Of a DNA stretch of 64,000 bases, positions 26,877 to 36,091 are shown one piece after another. The notes under the pieces were generated by a model that worked only from the letters and a program-made list of their open reading frames with translations, was not told where the DNA came from and did not search any database. How positions within the stretch are numbered: the stretch's first letter is position 1; the number at the start of each line of letters is the position of its first letter. The stretch is from assembly GCF_003148845.1 (NCBI RefSeq), contig NZ_QGHA01000001.1, positions 372,001 through 436,000 on the forward strand. The letters are read 5' to 3'. A program made the translations under genes and the position numbers. The stretch comes from Mucilaginibacter oryzae. Its GTDB lineage: Bacteria > Bacteroidota > Bacteroidia > Sphingobacteriales > Sphingobacteriaceae.

Positions 26877-27865
26877 AACCGGGAATATCTGTGATTATAT
26901 GTTGTTATAATGGCGCCGCGCGGTTGCCCGAAACGCTTAGGCACCTTGCGCTGCAACAAGTTTCGCCGCAAATTAGCTGGGAGATCATCATTGTGGATAA
27001 TGCATCAACAGATGGTACCGGTGCCGTGGCCCACACCGAATGGCAGCAGTATAACCTGCCCGGTGTAAATTTTAATGTATTGAGCGAAAAGCGCCCGCGT
27101 AAATATTACGCGTTGCAAACCGGAGTGGCCAAAGCAGTTCATGAATTTATAGTGATCTGCGATGACGATAACCGGCTAAATCACAATTATATAAACCAGG
27201 CTTTCCAGATTATCAGCTCAAACAATAAAATCGCCGCTGTGGGAGGCCGGGGCATAGCGGTGTCAGATGGGCAAATCCCGGGTTGGTTTTGGCAGTATCA
27301 GCACATTTACGCTGTAGGTAAACCCGCGGCCGGGTCGGGTGATGTATCGGCTAAAGGATATTTATGGGGAGCAGGCATGGTTTTCCGCAAATCGCTGTAC
27401 GATAGGGTTAACCGCGACGTGCCATCCTTATTGCTTGGGCCGGATCAACAGGAAACGGCAAGGGCGGAAGATGTTGAACTTTGTATGCGTTTTATTATGG
27501 CAGGTTACAGGCTTTACTATGATGAAGCACTGGTTTTCGAGCACTTTATTGATTCGACCAGGCTAACCGACAGCTACCGGAATAAACTCCTGGATGCAGG
27601 CAGCCATGAAATTAGGGTATTAAACCTGTACCGCAAGCAAATAGCTATTAATAATTTGCCTGCCATACAAAAAGCGTGGCTACTTTGTGCAACCTTGCTG
27701 CGCTATTTTACCTGTAAAGTATTTCCGGGCCTGCGTACCTGGAACTATCAATATGAGGCCGAAGTGCTTTACATGCTCACCGGGCTGAAAATAACCGGAA
27801 TATCTGACGAGGCCGCCGGCATAGGAGCGTTAAACCGCAGCTTATCAAAAAAAAGCATTGCTTAG
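26873..27865 (+). CDS. GT2 family glycosyltransferase
   Basis: A 330-residue GT-A enzyme: SVIICCYNGAARLPETL, EIIIVDNASTDGTG, metal site VICDDDNRLNHNYI, then the acceptor region with GAGMVFRKSLYD and ARAEDVELCMRFIMAGY. A C-terminal extension of about 70 residues is helical (PAIQKAWLLCATLLRYF). It resembles the GT2 at 37303-38217 in its DDDN and GAGM motifs. It begins in an ATGA overlap with the preceding half-GT gene. Confidence 0.92.
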   Translation: MKPGISVIICCYNGAARLPETLRHLALQQVSPQISWEIIIVDNASTDGTGAVAHTEWQQYNLPGVNFNVLSEKRPRKYYALQTGVAKAVHEFIVICDDDNRLNHNYINQAFQIISSNNKIAAVGGRGIAVSDGQIPGWFWQYQHIYAVGKPAAGSGDVSAKGYLWGAGMVFRKSLYDRVNRDVPSLLLGPDQQETARAEDVELCMRFIMAGYRLYYDEALVFEHFIDSTRLTDSYRNKLLDAGSHEIRVLNLYRKQIAINNLPAIQKAWLLCATLLRYFTCKVFPGLRTWNYQYEAEVLYMLTGLKITGISDEAAGIGALNRSLSKKSIA

Positions 27866-28952
27866 TATTTATAAACATTCTCATTTTTTACCCAACGCTT
27901 TTGGGCACGGCGGCGATAAAAGGACGGCGCAAATTGAGCACCTGTTAGCAGCGGCTGGCATGGTTGTAAACAAAGCTGAACTAAACTACATGATAGCTAC
28001 CGGCAGCAAACTTTCTTTTTATTTAAGCGGCTTGTTGCATCATACAACCTTACACACCGGTAATAAAAGCAAATACGCCATAGGGCGATATAAGGCTATT
28101 TTTGAGCAGTTTGTTAAGCAATATAAACCGGATCTTTTTATTTGGGAGTCTACCATAGCCTACCATCTTTTATTGGCTGAGGTGCTGCACAAATACAATG
28201 TTCCGGTTGTCGCGTTACCGCATAACCTGGAGTCGCTGGTGGAAGGGTCAGCAAGTGTATTCTCCGGCAAGCTATCGCCTAACTGGCTTTTTGAAGAAAT
28301 GGATTACCTGAAGTACTGTACAAAAGTTTTCACCATTTCGCGCGAAGAAAATTGGTTACTGGCCAATTACGGTATCAATTCGGCTTATTTACCCTATTAC
28401 CCCAGTCCGGAGGCAGCGTCTTTTCTGCTCAACATCCGCCGCGAAAAAGAAAGCAGGATGAATAGCATAAAGCAAGGCCATCAAAACATATTATTACTTG
28501 GCACATTTCACAATCCGCCAACAGTTGCCGGATTTTTACAGCTGCTGCAACATCTGAAAACTATACGGGGGATAAAAATAAATATAGCCGGTTTCGGTTC
28601 CGAAAAGTTCGGCGATCAGTTTTCGGGCGACAATATATCCGTAATGGGTTCGGTTACCAATGAAACCCTGGCAAAACTGATCATCAATTCAGATTGTGCC
28701 ATAATCCACCAGCAACCATCGGGCGGAGCCCTAACCCGCATCCCCGAGTTGCTGCTGGCCGGGTTGCCGGTTATAGCCAATACGCACGCGGCCAGAAGCT
28801 GCGAAAAAACGCCAGGATTGCATGTATATGATTCGTACCAGGAACTTACCCGCATCCTGTCGGGCCGCAACTACGTTAGTCCGGCGGTTATTGAAAAACC
28901 AGCGGAAGAACAGGCATTTATCAATTATATAAAAACCTTGGTTGGCTCGTGA
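27858..28952 (+). CDS. GT4-like glycosyltransferase (TTG start)
   Basis: A 364-residue GT-B-like protein. It must begin with TTG at 27858, 8 bp inside the preceding gene, since the next in-frame ATG would remove the first strand. The N-terminal domain has PNAFGHGGDKRTAQIEHLL and VALPHNLESLVEG; the C-terminal domain has NILLLGTFHNPPTVAGFLQLL and QQPSGGALTRIPELLLAGLPVIANTHA. This corresponds to the donor-binding stretch, although the classic E-x7-E is altered. Donor unknown. Confidence 0.87.
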   Translation: MLSIYKHSHFLPNAFGHGGDKRTAQIEHLLAAAGMVVNKAELNYMIATGSKLSFYLSGLLHHTTLHTGNKSKYAIGRYKAIFEQFVKQYKPDLFIWESTIAYHLLLAEVLHKYNVPVVALPHNLESLVEGSASVFSGKLSPNWLFEEMDYLKYCTKVFTISREENWLLANYGINSAYLPYYPSPEAASFLLNIRREKESRMNSIKQGHQNILLLGTFHNPPTVAGFLQLLQHLKTIRGIKINIAGFGSEKFGDQFSGDNISVMGSVTNETLAKLIINSDCAIIHQQPSGGALTRIPELLLAGLPVIANTHAARSCEKTPGLHVYDSYQELTRILSGRNYVSPAVIEKPAEEQAFINYIKTLVGS

Positions 28953-29812
28953 AGCTGGAGAAAATTATATCCCTCGCCAATAAAAACAGCGAATTGCGGT
29001 TCCTGGCGATGGTAAGATCGCTCAGGGCTACAGGCTGCAATTTACCTGTATGGGTTATTCCTTATGATGATAATCAATTTGATTTGCCCGATAACTGCCT
29101 GTGGTGGGAACTGGAGGAAGTGACCAACATGCTGAACCGGCAAAAAGCCCACCCTATGAAGCGCAAGTACCAGTGCCTGCTTACTGCCAACTACCAGTTT
29201 GTAGATTCGGATATTGTTTTCCTAAAAAATCCCGAAGATGAGTTGAAAAACTTATCCGGCTTTATAACTTCATGCTGCCACTGGAACAATCCGGAGTATA
29301 CCTTCACCCAAACATCTGCTGTGATGTTTAAAGAAAAAAGTACCACATGGCAAAAAAATGTATTTAACGCGGGGCAATTTGCCTGTGATACCAGCCTGTA
29401 TTCATTAACCGAACTAAAAGCGGCTTTTGCCGAACCTGCTTATAAGGAATGCCTTATTGACTTTAATTATCATGACCAGCCCGCTTTGAATTTACTGGTG
29501 TTTTTAACAGGGATCAAGATCACCAATATCACATTGCCGCCTTATAACGCGGAATCGACCTGGGCGGGCGACTATCCTAGCGCCGACTATGAAAAATATT
29601 GGACTGATAACGCCAAAAAGCCCTATCTTATTCACTGGGCAGGCTGCAATATGAATTTAAACCGCCCTATCGACCGTCTGTTTACCGGTTACCTCACTGC
29701 TTCCGAGCTTGAGGCGTGGCAAAGCTATCTTTCGGCACAAAGCAATTACCAAAAAGCTTCAACCTTACGCAGGCTGTTTAATTTTATAAAACGAAGTTTA
29801 CCAAATACCTGA
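28949..29812 (+). CDS. GT-A-type glycosyltransferase with DSD motif (not GT2)
   Basis: A 287-residue protein starting with GTG in a GTGA overlap. It lacks the GT2 N-terminal signature but carries a metal-binding Asp-Ser-Asp at 86-88 (NYQFVDSDIVFLKNP) and the late HWAGCNMN segment (the His/Trp that holds the diphosphate in GT8-type enzymes). This suggests a GT8-like or related nucleotide-diphospho-sugar transferase. It belongs with the similar DSD/DDD proteins at 38225, 41323 and 42258. Confidence 0.78.
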   Translation: MKLEKIISLANKNSELRFLAMVRSLRATGCNLPVWVIPYDDNQFDLPDNCLWWELEEVTNMLNRQKAHPMKRKYQCLLTANYQFVDSDIVFLKNPEDELKNLSGFITSCCHWNNPEYTFTQTSAVMFKEKSTTWQKNVFNAGQFACDTSLYSLTELKAAFAEPAYKECLIDFNYHDQPALNLLVFLTGIKITNITLPPYNAESTWAGDYPSADYEKYWTDNAKKPYLIHWAGCNMNLNRPIDRLFTGYLTASELEAWQSYLSAQSNYQKASTLRRLFNFIKRSLPNT

Positions 29813-29819
29813 TTTTTCC

Positions 29820-30749
29820 TTGAACCTTCCTAATCTGACATCTTACCGCGAAGCATTTCTGGCCAAAGGCGTGGGGTTACCTCTGCCTGTAGTGGAACCG
29901 CATGCTGAGGGGCTGTTAAATAAAATACCTGAGCCCGCCGCAGAAAAAACCGGCTGGCCCTGGAATACCGAGGTAAACCCCGGTATTTATGATGAAAAAA
30001 TAAACTGGCCAAAACTTACTATTGTATCACCCTCCTATAACCAGGTCGGCTTTTTAGAGCAAACCATCAGGTCGGTGTTGTTGCAGAACTATCCTAACCT
30101 GGAGTATATTATTATAGATGGCGGCAGTAACGATGGGTCATTGCAAATTATTGAGAAATATGCCCCATGGATAAGTTACTATCAAAGTGAAAAAGACCGG
30201 GGACAAAGCCATGCCATCAATATGGGTTTCAGCTTATCGTCGGGTAGTTACCATGCCTGGATCAACAGCGATGATTATTACCTGGAGGGTGTTTTTCACC
30301 TGGTGATCACCAACTTTATAAAAACAGGGGTTGATTTTATTTATGGCTACGGTATTGACCACAACATTTTAACCGGCGAATACAAACTCAACCGGATCCT
30401 CCCTTTTATTGACTATTTTATCAAGATACCCGGCCTGGTGCAGCCCTCAACCTTCTGGAGTTCTGGCATACATGAACCCATATGGGAAGAATTACATTGT
30501 GCGCTCGACTATGAATTGTGGCTCCGGCTGGTTAAAGGACACCGGCGATTATTGCTCAAACAACCATTGTCTGTGGCCCATATCCATGATGAAGCCAAAA
30601 CGCATTCGCCCAAAATGAAAGCCCGTTGGGAAGCCGACCACCAGCTAATCTGGGGACCGGAAGCGCACGGTACGGTGCATGAATGGAAAAAGATCGTGTT
30701 TTTAAACCGCATAAGGGTTAAGCTTTACCGTTTGTTTAAACTGATATAG
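29820..30749 (+). CDS. GT2 family glycosyltransferase with N-terminal extension (TTG start)
   Basis: A 309-residue protein; the first usable start is TTG at 29820, since no in-frame ATG precedes the catalytic domain. About 65 residues come before the GT-A core (LTIVSPSYNQVGFLEQTIR, IIIDGGSNDGS, AWINSDDYYL), and the extension contains a Trp/Pro-rich WPWNTEVNPGIYDEKINWP segment. The core is of the WcaA type. It is 7 bp after the preceding GT and directly before the FkbH gene. Confidence 0.9.
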   Translation: MNLPNLTSYREAFLAKGVGLPLPVVEPHAEGLLNKIPEPAAEKTGWPWNTEVNPGIYDEKINWPKLTIVSPSYNQVGFLEQTIRSVLLQNYPNLEYIIIDGGSNDGSLQIIEKYAPWISYYQSEKDRGQSHAINMGFSLSSGSYHAWINSDDYYLEGVFHLVITNFIKTGVDFIYGYGIDHNILTGEYKLNRILPFIDYFIKIPGLVQPSTFWSSGIHEPIWEELHCALDYELWLRLVKGHRRLLLKQPLSVAHIHDEAKTHSPKMKARWEADHQLIWGPEAHGTVHEWKKIVFLNRIRVKLYRLFKLI

Positions 30750-30755
30750 CAACTA

Positions 30756-32474
30756 ATGACACTATCATTCGCTGAACTGAAAAAAAACTTAAAAAAAGAC
30801 GTGACCGGCTTCCCGGCTGTTAAGGTAGCCGTTCTGGCAGATAGTGCTTCGCAGTTTATTACCACTGCCATAAAAGGTTACGGTATAGAACTGGGCCTAA
30901 ACCCGGAGATTTACGAGGCTGATTACAACCAGGTGGAGCAACAGGTATACGATCCTGCATCCGGGTTGTATGTATTACAACCCGGCTATGTGATCATCAT
31001 TCAATCAACCGAACACCTGCTGCAAAATTTTTATAAACAGGATAACCGCGCTGCCTTCGCGGATGAAGTTATCGCGCGCGTAGCCGGTTTATACGGCACA
31101 TTATCGCAACGCTTAAAAACCCAGGTCATCATCAATACTTATATTGAAATTAACGACCAGGTTTTTGGTAGCTATGCGGCCAAAACACCGGCTTCGTTTT
31201 TATACCAGCTCCGGAAGATAAACCTTGGTTTGATGGACCTGGCCATACAGAATACAGGCTTGCATATTACCGATCTGGCTTCGTTAGCATCGGTTAAAGG
31301 CTACGAAAACACTTTTGATACCAAAATGTACATCAATGCCGATATGGTATTCGGTATTGATTTTTTGCCGGTTATTGGCCGGAGTATTGGCCAGATCATC
31401 GCCTCGACACTCGGCAAATCAAAAAAATGCCTCGTGCTCGACCTCGATAACACCCTTTGGGGCGGCATCATCGGCGATGACGGGATGGAAAGTATTATGA
31501 TCGGCGCCCTTGGTATGGGGAAGGCCTTTACCGAATTACAACGCTGGTGCCTTGAACTTAAAAACAGGGGCATCATATTGGCCGTATGCAGCAAAAACAC
31601 CGTCGAAATTGCGCAGGAGCCTTTCATCTCACACCCCGACATGGTGCTACGGCTGGATGACATCAGCGTTTTTGTAGCCAACTGGGAAAACAAGGTTGAT
31701 AACATCAGGCATATACAACAGGTATTGAATATAGGTATGGACAGTATGGTGTTTTTGGATGACAACCCTTTTGAACGCGAAATGGTGAAAACCGCCATCC
31801 CCGAACTTACCGTACCTTCATTACCCGACGACCCAGCCGATTTTATGCTGTTTTTACGCGGGCTTAATTTATTTGATACGGCTTCATTTACCAACGACGA
31901 TAAGGACCGCACAGCACAATACCGCCAGCAGGCGCAGCGCGCCGCCCTGCAAAACAGTTTCAGCAACGAAGCCGATTACCTGGCCAGCCTTAACATGCAA
32001 TCCAGGGTAAAAAGCATTGACAAGTTTACCTTGCCGCGCGTAGCTCAGCTTATCTTACGCTCAAACCAGTTTAACCTGCGCACCATACGTTATACCGAAG
32101 CTGATATAGCCTCCATCGCCGCTTCGCCTGATTACTTTACGCTTACTTTTACCCTTGAAGACAGGTTTGGCGATAACGGGCTGATCGCCGCCATTATCCT
32201 TAAAAAGGCAGATAAAAACACGCTTTTTATCGATACCTGGATCATGAGTTGCCGGGTGTTAAAACGTGGCGTGGAAAATTTTACGCTTAACCAGATCGTA
32301 GAGGTTGCCAGGGCCAATGGTTTCGGTAAAATCACCGGCGAATATCTGCCCACCGCTAAAAACGGCATCGTAAAAGATCATTACCAAAACCTTGGCTTCA
32401 CGCAAAACAACGGGATTTGGGAACTTTATACAGATAACTACACTACACAGCAAACTTTTATTACCAGTAAATAA
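30756..32474 (+). CDS. FkbH-like HAD enzyme, predicted glyceryl-ACP loader
   Basis: A 572-residue HAD-superfamily IIIC protein. After an N-terminal SGNH-like region (1-220) comes HAD motif I DLDNTLWGG (Asp229, Asp231), the VCSKN segment (277-281), NKVDNI (Lys312 region) and motif IV LDDNPFER (335-341). The C-terminal 150 residues are GNAT-like (FEDRFGDNGLIAAI-type strand and MSCRVLKRGVENFTL). FkbH/OzmB-type enzymes take 1,3-bisphosphoglycerate, remove phosphate and load glycerate on a carrier protein. An ACP gene follows after 2 bp, then MBOAT and SGNH genes. The product is probably glyceryl-S-ACP; other C3 acids remain possible. Confidence 0.9.
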   Translation: MTLSFAELKKNLKKDVTGFPAVKVAVLADSASQFITTAIKGYGIELGLNPEIYEADYNQVEQQVYDPASGLYVLQPGYVIIIQSTEHLLQNFYKQDNRAAFADEVIARVAGLYGTLSQRLKTQVIINTYIEINDQVFGSYAAKTPASFLYQLRKINLGLMDLAIQNTGLHITDLASLASVKGYENTFDTKMYINADMVFGIDFLPVIGRSIGQIIASTLGKSKKCLVLDLDNTLWGGIIGDDGMESIMIGALGMGKAFTELQRWCLELKNRGIILAVCSKNTVEIAQEPFISHPDMVLRLDDISVFVANWENKVDNIRHIQQVLNIGMDSMVFLDDNPFEREMVKTAIPELTVPSLPDDPADFMLFLRGLNLFDTASFTNDDKDRTAQYRQQAQRAALQNSFSNEADYLASLNMQSRVKSIDKFTLPRVAQLILRSNQFNLRTIRYTEADIASIAASPDYFTLTFTLEDRFGDNGLIAAIILKKADKNTLFIDTWIMSCRVLKRGVENFTLNQIVEVARANGFGKITGEYLPTAKNGIVKDHYQNLGFTQNNGIWELYTDNYTTQQTFITSK

Positions 32475-32476
32475 TA

Positions 32477-32722
32477 ATGGATACCGAACAAATATTAAAT
32501 CAGGTTAATGACATTTTTAAAGATGTGCTTGAAAACAACGACATCATACTTTCCGCCGCTACTACTGCCGCCGATGTTGAAGAATGGGACTCGTTAAACC
32601 ATATCCAGCTAATCGTGGCTATTGAAAAACGTTTTGGTATCCGCTTTACCACTGCCGAGATTTATACCTGGAAAAATATTGGCGATATGTGTACCGTAAT
32701 AGCGCAAAAACTGCAAAAATAA
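32477..32722 (+). CDS. Acyl carrier protein partnered with FkbH
   Basis: An 81-residue carrier protein with a canonical phosphopantetheine site, EEWDSLNHIQLI, Ser39. It starts 2 bp after the FkbH stop and precedes an MBOAT gene by 17 bp. It is the expected carrier for the acyl group loaded by FkbH and plays the part DltC has in the D-alanylation system. It is only distantly similar to the other ACP in this locus. Confidence 0.92.
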   Translation: MDTEQILNQVNDIFKDVLENNDIILSAATTAADVEEWDSLNHIQLIVAIEKRFGIRFTTAEIYTWKNIGDMCTVIAQKLQK

Positions 32723-32739
32723 AACGGTAATCTGCCGCT

Positions 32740-34152
32740 ATGCTTTTTAATTCACTCCTGTTCCTTCTTTTTTTCCTGATTGTAACACCGGTTTATTACC
32801 TGCTGCCACACAAAGCCCGCTGGGGCTGGCTGCTGGCCGCAAGCTGTTACTTTTACATGTACTTTAAACCGGTTTACATCCTCATTATATTTTTCACCAT
32901 AGTTGTTGATTACATAGCCGGAATTTTAATTGAACGATCAGAAGGCAGTAAGCGGAAGCTGTTCCTGATTTTAAGTTTGACCGCCAACATCGGGGTACTG
33001 GCTTTTTATAAGTATTTCAATTTCCTGGCCGAAAATATCAACTTCATCGGTTCATCATTTCATGCGCCTGAAATTCCGCTGCTCAACTTTGTGTTACCTA
33101 TCGGCTTATCGTTCCATACCTTCCAGGCCATGAGTTATACCATCGAGGTTTACCGCGGCAACCAGCAAGCCGAGCGGCATCTGGGCATCTACTCATTGTA
33201 TGTAATGTTTTATCCGCAAATGGTGGCCGGCCCTATTGAACGCCCGCAGCATATTTTGCCGCAGCTGCACCGGGTAAATAATTATAGTACCGAAAACCTG
33301 GTAACCGGCATTTTCCTGATGCTGGTAGGCCTGCTGAAAAAAGTGGTTATTGCCGACAGGCTGGGTTTATACGTCGACCCGTTGTTTGCCAACCTGCACG
33401 CCCACTCGGCGCTGGATATGATAGTTGGTATCTTCTTTTTCGCCTTCCAGATCTATTGCGATTTTAGCGGGTACTCTGACATAGCCGTAGGCGCCGCCCT
33501 TACCCTTGGCATCAGGCTGATGCGCAACTTTAATTACCCTTTTACCAGCACCTCCATCACCGAGTATTGGCGGCGCTGGCATATCTCGCTCTCCACCTGG
33601 CTTAGCGATTATGTGTTTACCCCCATCCTCATCAACAAACGCGATTGGGGTAAGGGAGCCATATATTTTGCCTTACTGGTTACCTTTTTTATAAGCGGGT
33701 TATGGCATGGCGCAGGCTGGCCTTTTATTATCTGGGGCTTATTGCATGCGGTAGCCATGTGCTATGAAGTTTACACCAAAAAGCGCCGCGGCAAACTGGC
33801 TAAAAAGCTTCCGCCACGCTTATACCAAAGCCTTAGCGTAGTTTTCACCTTTATGTACCTCCTTTTTGCCTGGATCTTTTTCCGGGCGCATACCATACAG
33901 GATGCCTTTTTTATGCTGGGCCATATCGTAACCTTCAATAATATGAGCTACACGGCAGCGGGATTGATGAGTGTAAAAGAGATTTTTTATTGCCTTGCCA
34001 TTATTATCATACTGATGACCGGCGAAAAAAGTCTGTACAAAATTGAGGAATGGAGCATCGCCAAAAAAGTACTGGCTTCGGTTATGTTGTTGGTGCTATG
34101 CTACTTTTTGGGTGTTTTTAATGAAGCACAGTTTATTTATTTCCAGTTTTAA
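32740..34152 (+). CDS. MBOAT-family membrane O-acyltransferase (AlgI/DltB-like)
   Basis: A 470-residue polytopic protein with about 10-12 membrane segments. The two MBOAT histidines are present: His281 in EYWRRWHISLSTWL and the catalytic His323 in SGLWHGAGWPF; the FYPQMVAGPIERP and YCDFSGYSDIA signatures also match. AlgI and DltB pass acyl groups from cytosolic donors to extracytoplasmic sugars. Here the donor is likely the ACP encoded just upstream, and the partner is the SGNH protein whose start overlaps this stop by one base (TAATG). Confidence 0.94.
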   Translation: MLFNSLLFLLFFLIVTPVYYLLPHKARWGWLLAASCYFYMYFKPVYILIIFFTIVVDYIAGILIERSEGSKRKLFLILSLTANIGVLAFYKYFNFLAENINFIGSSFHAPEIPLLNFVLPIGLSFHTFQAMSYTIEVYRGNQQAERHLGIYSLYVMFYPQMVAGPIERPQHILPQLHRVNNYSTENLVTGIFLMLVGLLKKVVIADRLGLYVDPLFANLHAHSALDMIVGIFFFAFQIYCDFSGYSDIAVGAALTLGIRLMRNFNYPFTSTSITEYWRRWHISLSTWLSDYVFTPILINKRDWGKGAIYFALLVTFFISGLWHGAGWPFIIWGLLHAVAMCYEVYTKKRRGKLAKKLPPRLYQSLSVVFTFMYLLFAWIFFRAHTIQDAFFMLGHIVTFNNMSYTAAGLMSVKEIFYCLAIIIILMTGEKSLYKIEEWSIAKKVLASVMLLVLCYFLGVFNEAQFIYFQF

Positions 34153-35228
34153 TGCGTAAGGTATTTGCCATATTAACAGCCATTACGGGCATAACGGTTT
34201 TACTGACGGCCATGAACCAGGGTTTTATAAACCGGATTAAGCAAGACCGGTATTTCGACCACCTCACCCCAGAAAGCGCCCGACCTAAATCACTATACCA
34301 TAAAGTATTCATTCGCAGCGATAAATGGAACTACGGCGACCTGTACGGTATCAGCTTTATACCCGAATACCGGCTTAAACTGTTGCCGTTTAAAAACTAC
34401 ATTAACCCGGCCGGTAAAAAGCAAACTCATAAAGTATTGTATATTATAGGGGATAGCTTTACGGCTGATAAAATGCTGGATAACGCTTTCGCCGGTTTTG
34501 ACAGGGTCGTTTTTTTTGACAGGCGGTTTCCATTCGGTCCGGTTAAGCCCGATACCGCCAATCAAAACTACCTGATCATGGAGTTTTCCGAATTAAGCAT
34601 AGCCAACTACCGGTCAAAAACATCATTGGAGATTTTAAAGGATACGGCTACTCCTACTCCTACCCCACCCAAACCTGTTTCCCTTTTTGAGCGCCTGGGC
34701 AATATCATCTTCAATAAAGACCTGAACAAGAATATCGAATTGCTGCTTTTTGATGATAAAGCATTTACGACGGCTAAAGAACTGAAGGCATCTTTCAATT
34801 ATCATGTTTTAGACAGGTTGCCTAAAGAGGTTGCGGTAAGTACTGATAAAAAGCGCCTGTTGTTGAACAGTGCGGTAGATACAGCCTCCGCCCGGTCGGT
34901 ATTCAGGAGCTTATCAAATGCCGAAGTTGATTCGGTAACCGCGAACCTCAAAGCAGATGAGCAGCGCTATCTTTCGATGGGTTTTAAAAAAGTTTATCTG
35001 TCAGTTATCCCCAATGCCGTATCTGTTTATGATGAACACAGGCTTGCCTACAACCATTTACTGCAACGTATAGAAAGTAAAACAAACATCCCTCTTATTT
35101 CCGTTTACAATACTTTTAAACAGGATAAAAGAAATTTATACTCGCGCAGTGATGCACACTGGAACACTACAGGCTACGGGATCTGGATAAGCAAGGTTAA
35201 TGAAGCTTTAAACACAGGCGCCAATTGA
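34152..35228 (+). CDS. SGNH-hydrolase-like extracytoplasmic acyltransferase (AlgJ/DltD-like)
   Basis: A 358-residue protein with an N-terminal membrane anchor (residues 4-22) and the rest outside. The nucleophile sits in LYIIGDSFTADKM (Ser102), and the Asp/His pair in SRSDAHWNTTGYG (Asp334, His336), as in AlgJ/AlgX/DltD-type proteins. A Pro/Thr stretch near residues 165-175 (TPTPTPPKP) suggests a flexible loop. It would take the acyl group from the MBOAT channel and pass it to the polysaccharide. It completes the FkbH-ACP-MBOAT-SGNH set. Confidence 0.87.
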   Translation: MRKVFAILTAITGITVLLTAMNQGFINRIKQDRYFDHLTPESARPKSLYHKVFIRSDKWNYGDLYGISFIPEYRLKLLPFKNYINPAGKKQTHKVLYIIGDSFTADKMLDNAFAGFDRVVFFDRRFPFGPVKPDTANQNYLIMEFSELSIANYRSKTSLEILKDTATPTPTPPKPVSLFERLGNIIFNKDLNKNIELLLFDDKAFTTAKELKASFNYHVLDRLPKEVAVSTDKKRLLLNSAVDTASARSVFRSLSNAEVDSVTANLKADEQRYLSMGFKKVYLSVIPNAVSVYDEHRLAYNHLLQRIESKTNIPLISVYNTFKQDKRNLYSRSDAHWNTTGYGIWISKVNEALNTGAN

Positions 35229-36091
35229 CACCCTTTTTTTCCATCATCATCCCCCTGTACAACAGCGGTAAAACCCTGCAGCAAACCCTTGATAGTATCA
35301 CCCGCCAAACTTTTAAAAGCCTGGAACTGGTTTTGGTTGATGGCGGATCGGTTGATGATACGCAGTTTATCGTAAGCAATTTCAGGAAAGCGGGAAAAAC
35401 GGCTGTTCAATTTATATCCGAACCCGACAAAGGGATTTATGATGCCATGAATAAGGGTATTGATCTGGCGAAAGGGCAATGGCTTTATTTTATGGGCGGC
35501 GATGATTTGCTTGCCGAAAATGTGGTATTGCAAACCATTTACGAAGTGATTGAAAATCAAAACATAGATTTGATTTACGGCAATGTAACCGGCATCACAT
35601 CAGGCACAAAATACGCCGACGACACACCAAATAAGGTTTTATCACGCGGCATCCATCACCAGGGTGTATTTTACAAACGGGAGATTTTTAATTACACCGG
35701 GAATTACCGGCTTGATTTTAAAGTGGCCGCCGATTATCATTTAACCCTGAAAGTGTTTTGCAATACTGTTTTCGCTACAAAGTACATTAATACCAACATC
35801 GCGTACTTTGGCGAAGCGGGGTTAAGCTCAACCATGTATGATTATCGCTTTTACAGTTATCATTACCGCTTTCTGGCTAAAAACAAGGGGGTAGAACAGG
35901 TTGAAGATAAGTTATCGCTCATTAATCAATCTGTTTACTGCTGCCTTTATCTCGCCCGGCAAAAACAAAGTATAGGCTTCGCCTGGATTAATATTTTATA
36001 CTATGTAACTATGCCTAACCCGCTCGGTATAGCCCAACGGATAAAAACCTTTTTAAGGATGCTGGCATGGACCATCAAATCATCAAAATGA
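35225..36091 (+). CDS. GT2 family glycosyltransferase (TTG start)
   Basis: A 288-residue WcaA-like GT-A enzyme beginning with TTG in a TTGA overlap with the SGNH gene. Motifs: FFSIIIPLYNSGKTLQQTL, VLVDGGSVDDT, FISEPDKGIYDAMNKGIDL, and the metal site FMGGDDLL. The shared ISEPDKGIYDAMNKGI segment makes it a paralogue of the GT2 at 11506-12243 on the other strand. The C-terminal 90 residues are aromatic-rich and may lie on the membrane. Confidence 0.9.
   Translation: MTPFFSIIIPLYNSGKTLQQTLDSITRQTFKSLELVLVDGGSVDDTQFIVSNFRKAGKTAVQFISEPDKGIYDAMNKGIDLAKGQWLYFMGGDDLLAENVVLQTIYEVIENQNIDLIYGNVTGITSGTKYADDTPNKVLSRGIHHQGVFYKREIFNYTGNYRLDFKVAADYHLTLKVFCNTVFATKYINTNIAYFGEAGLSSTMYDYRFYSYHYRFLAKNKGVEQVEDKLSLINQSVYCCLYLARQKQSIGFAWINILYYVTMPNPLGIAQRIKTFLRMLAWTIKSSK

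Noticed and set aside
31301..31966. A 221-codon open frame antisense to the FkbH gene
   Set aside because: Composition is Ser/Ile-rich low-complexity without any recognisable domain; it mirrors the codon pattern of the strongly supported FkbH frame on the other strand.
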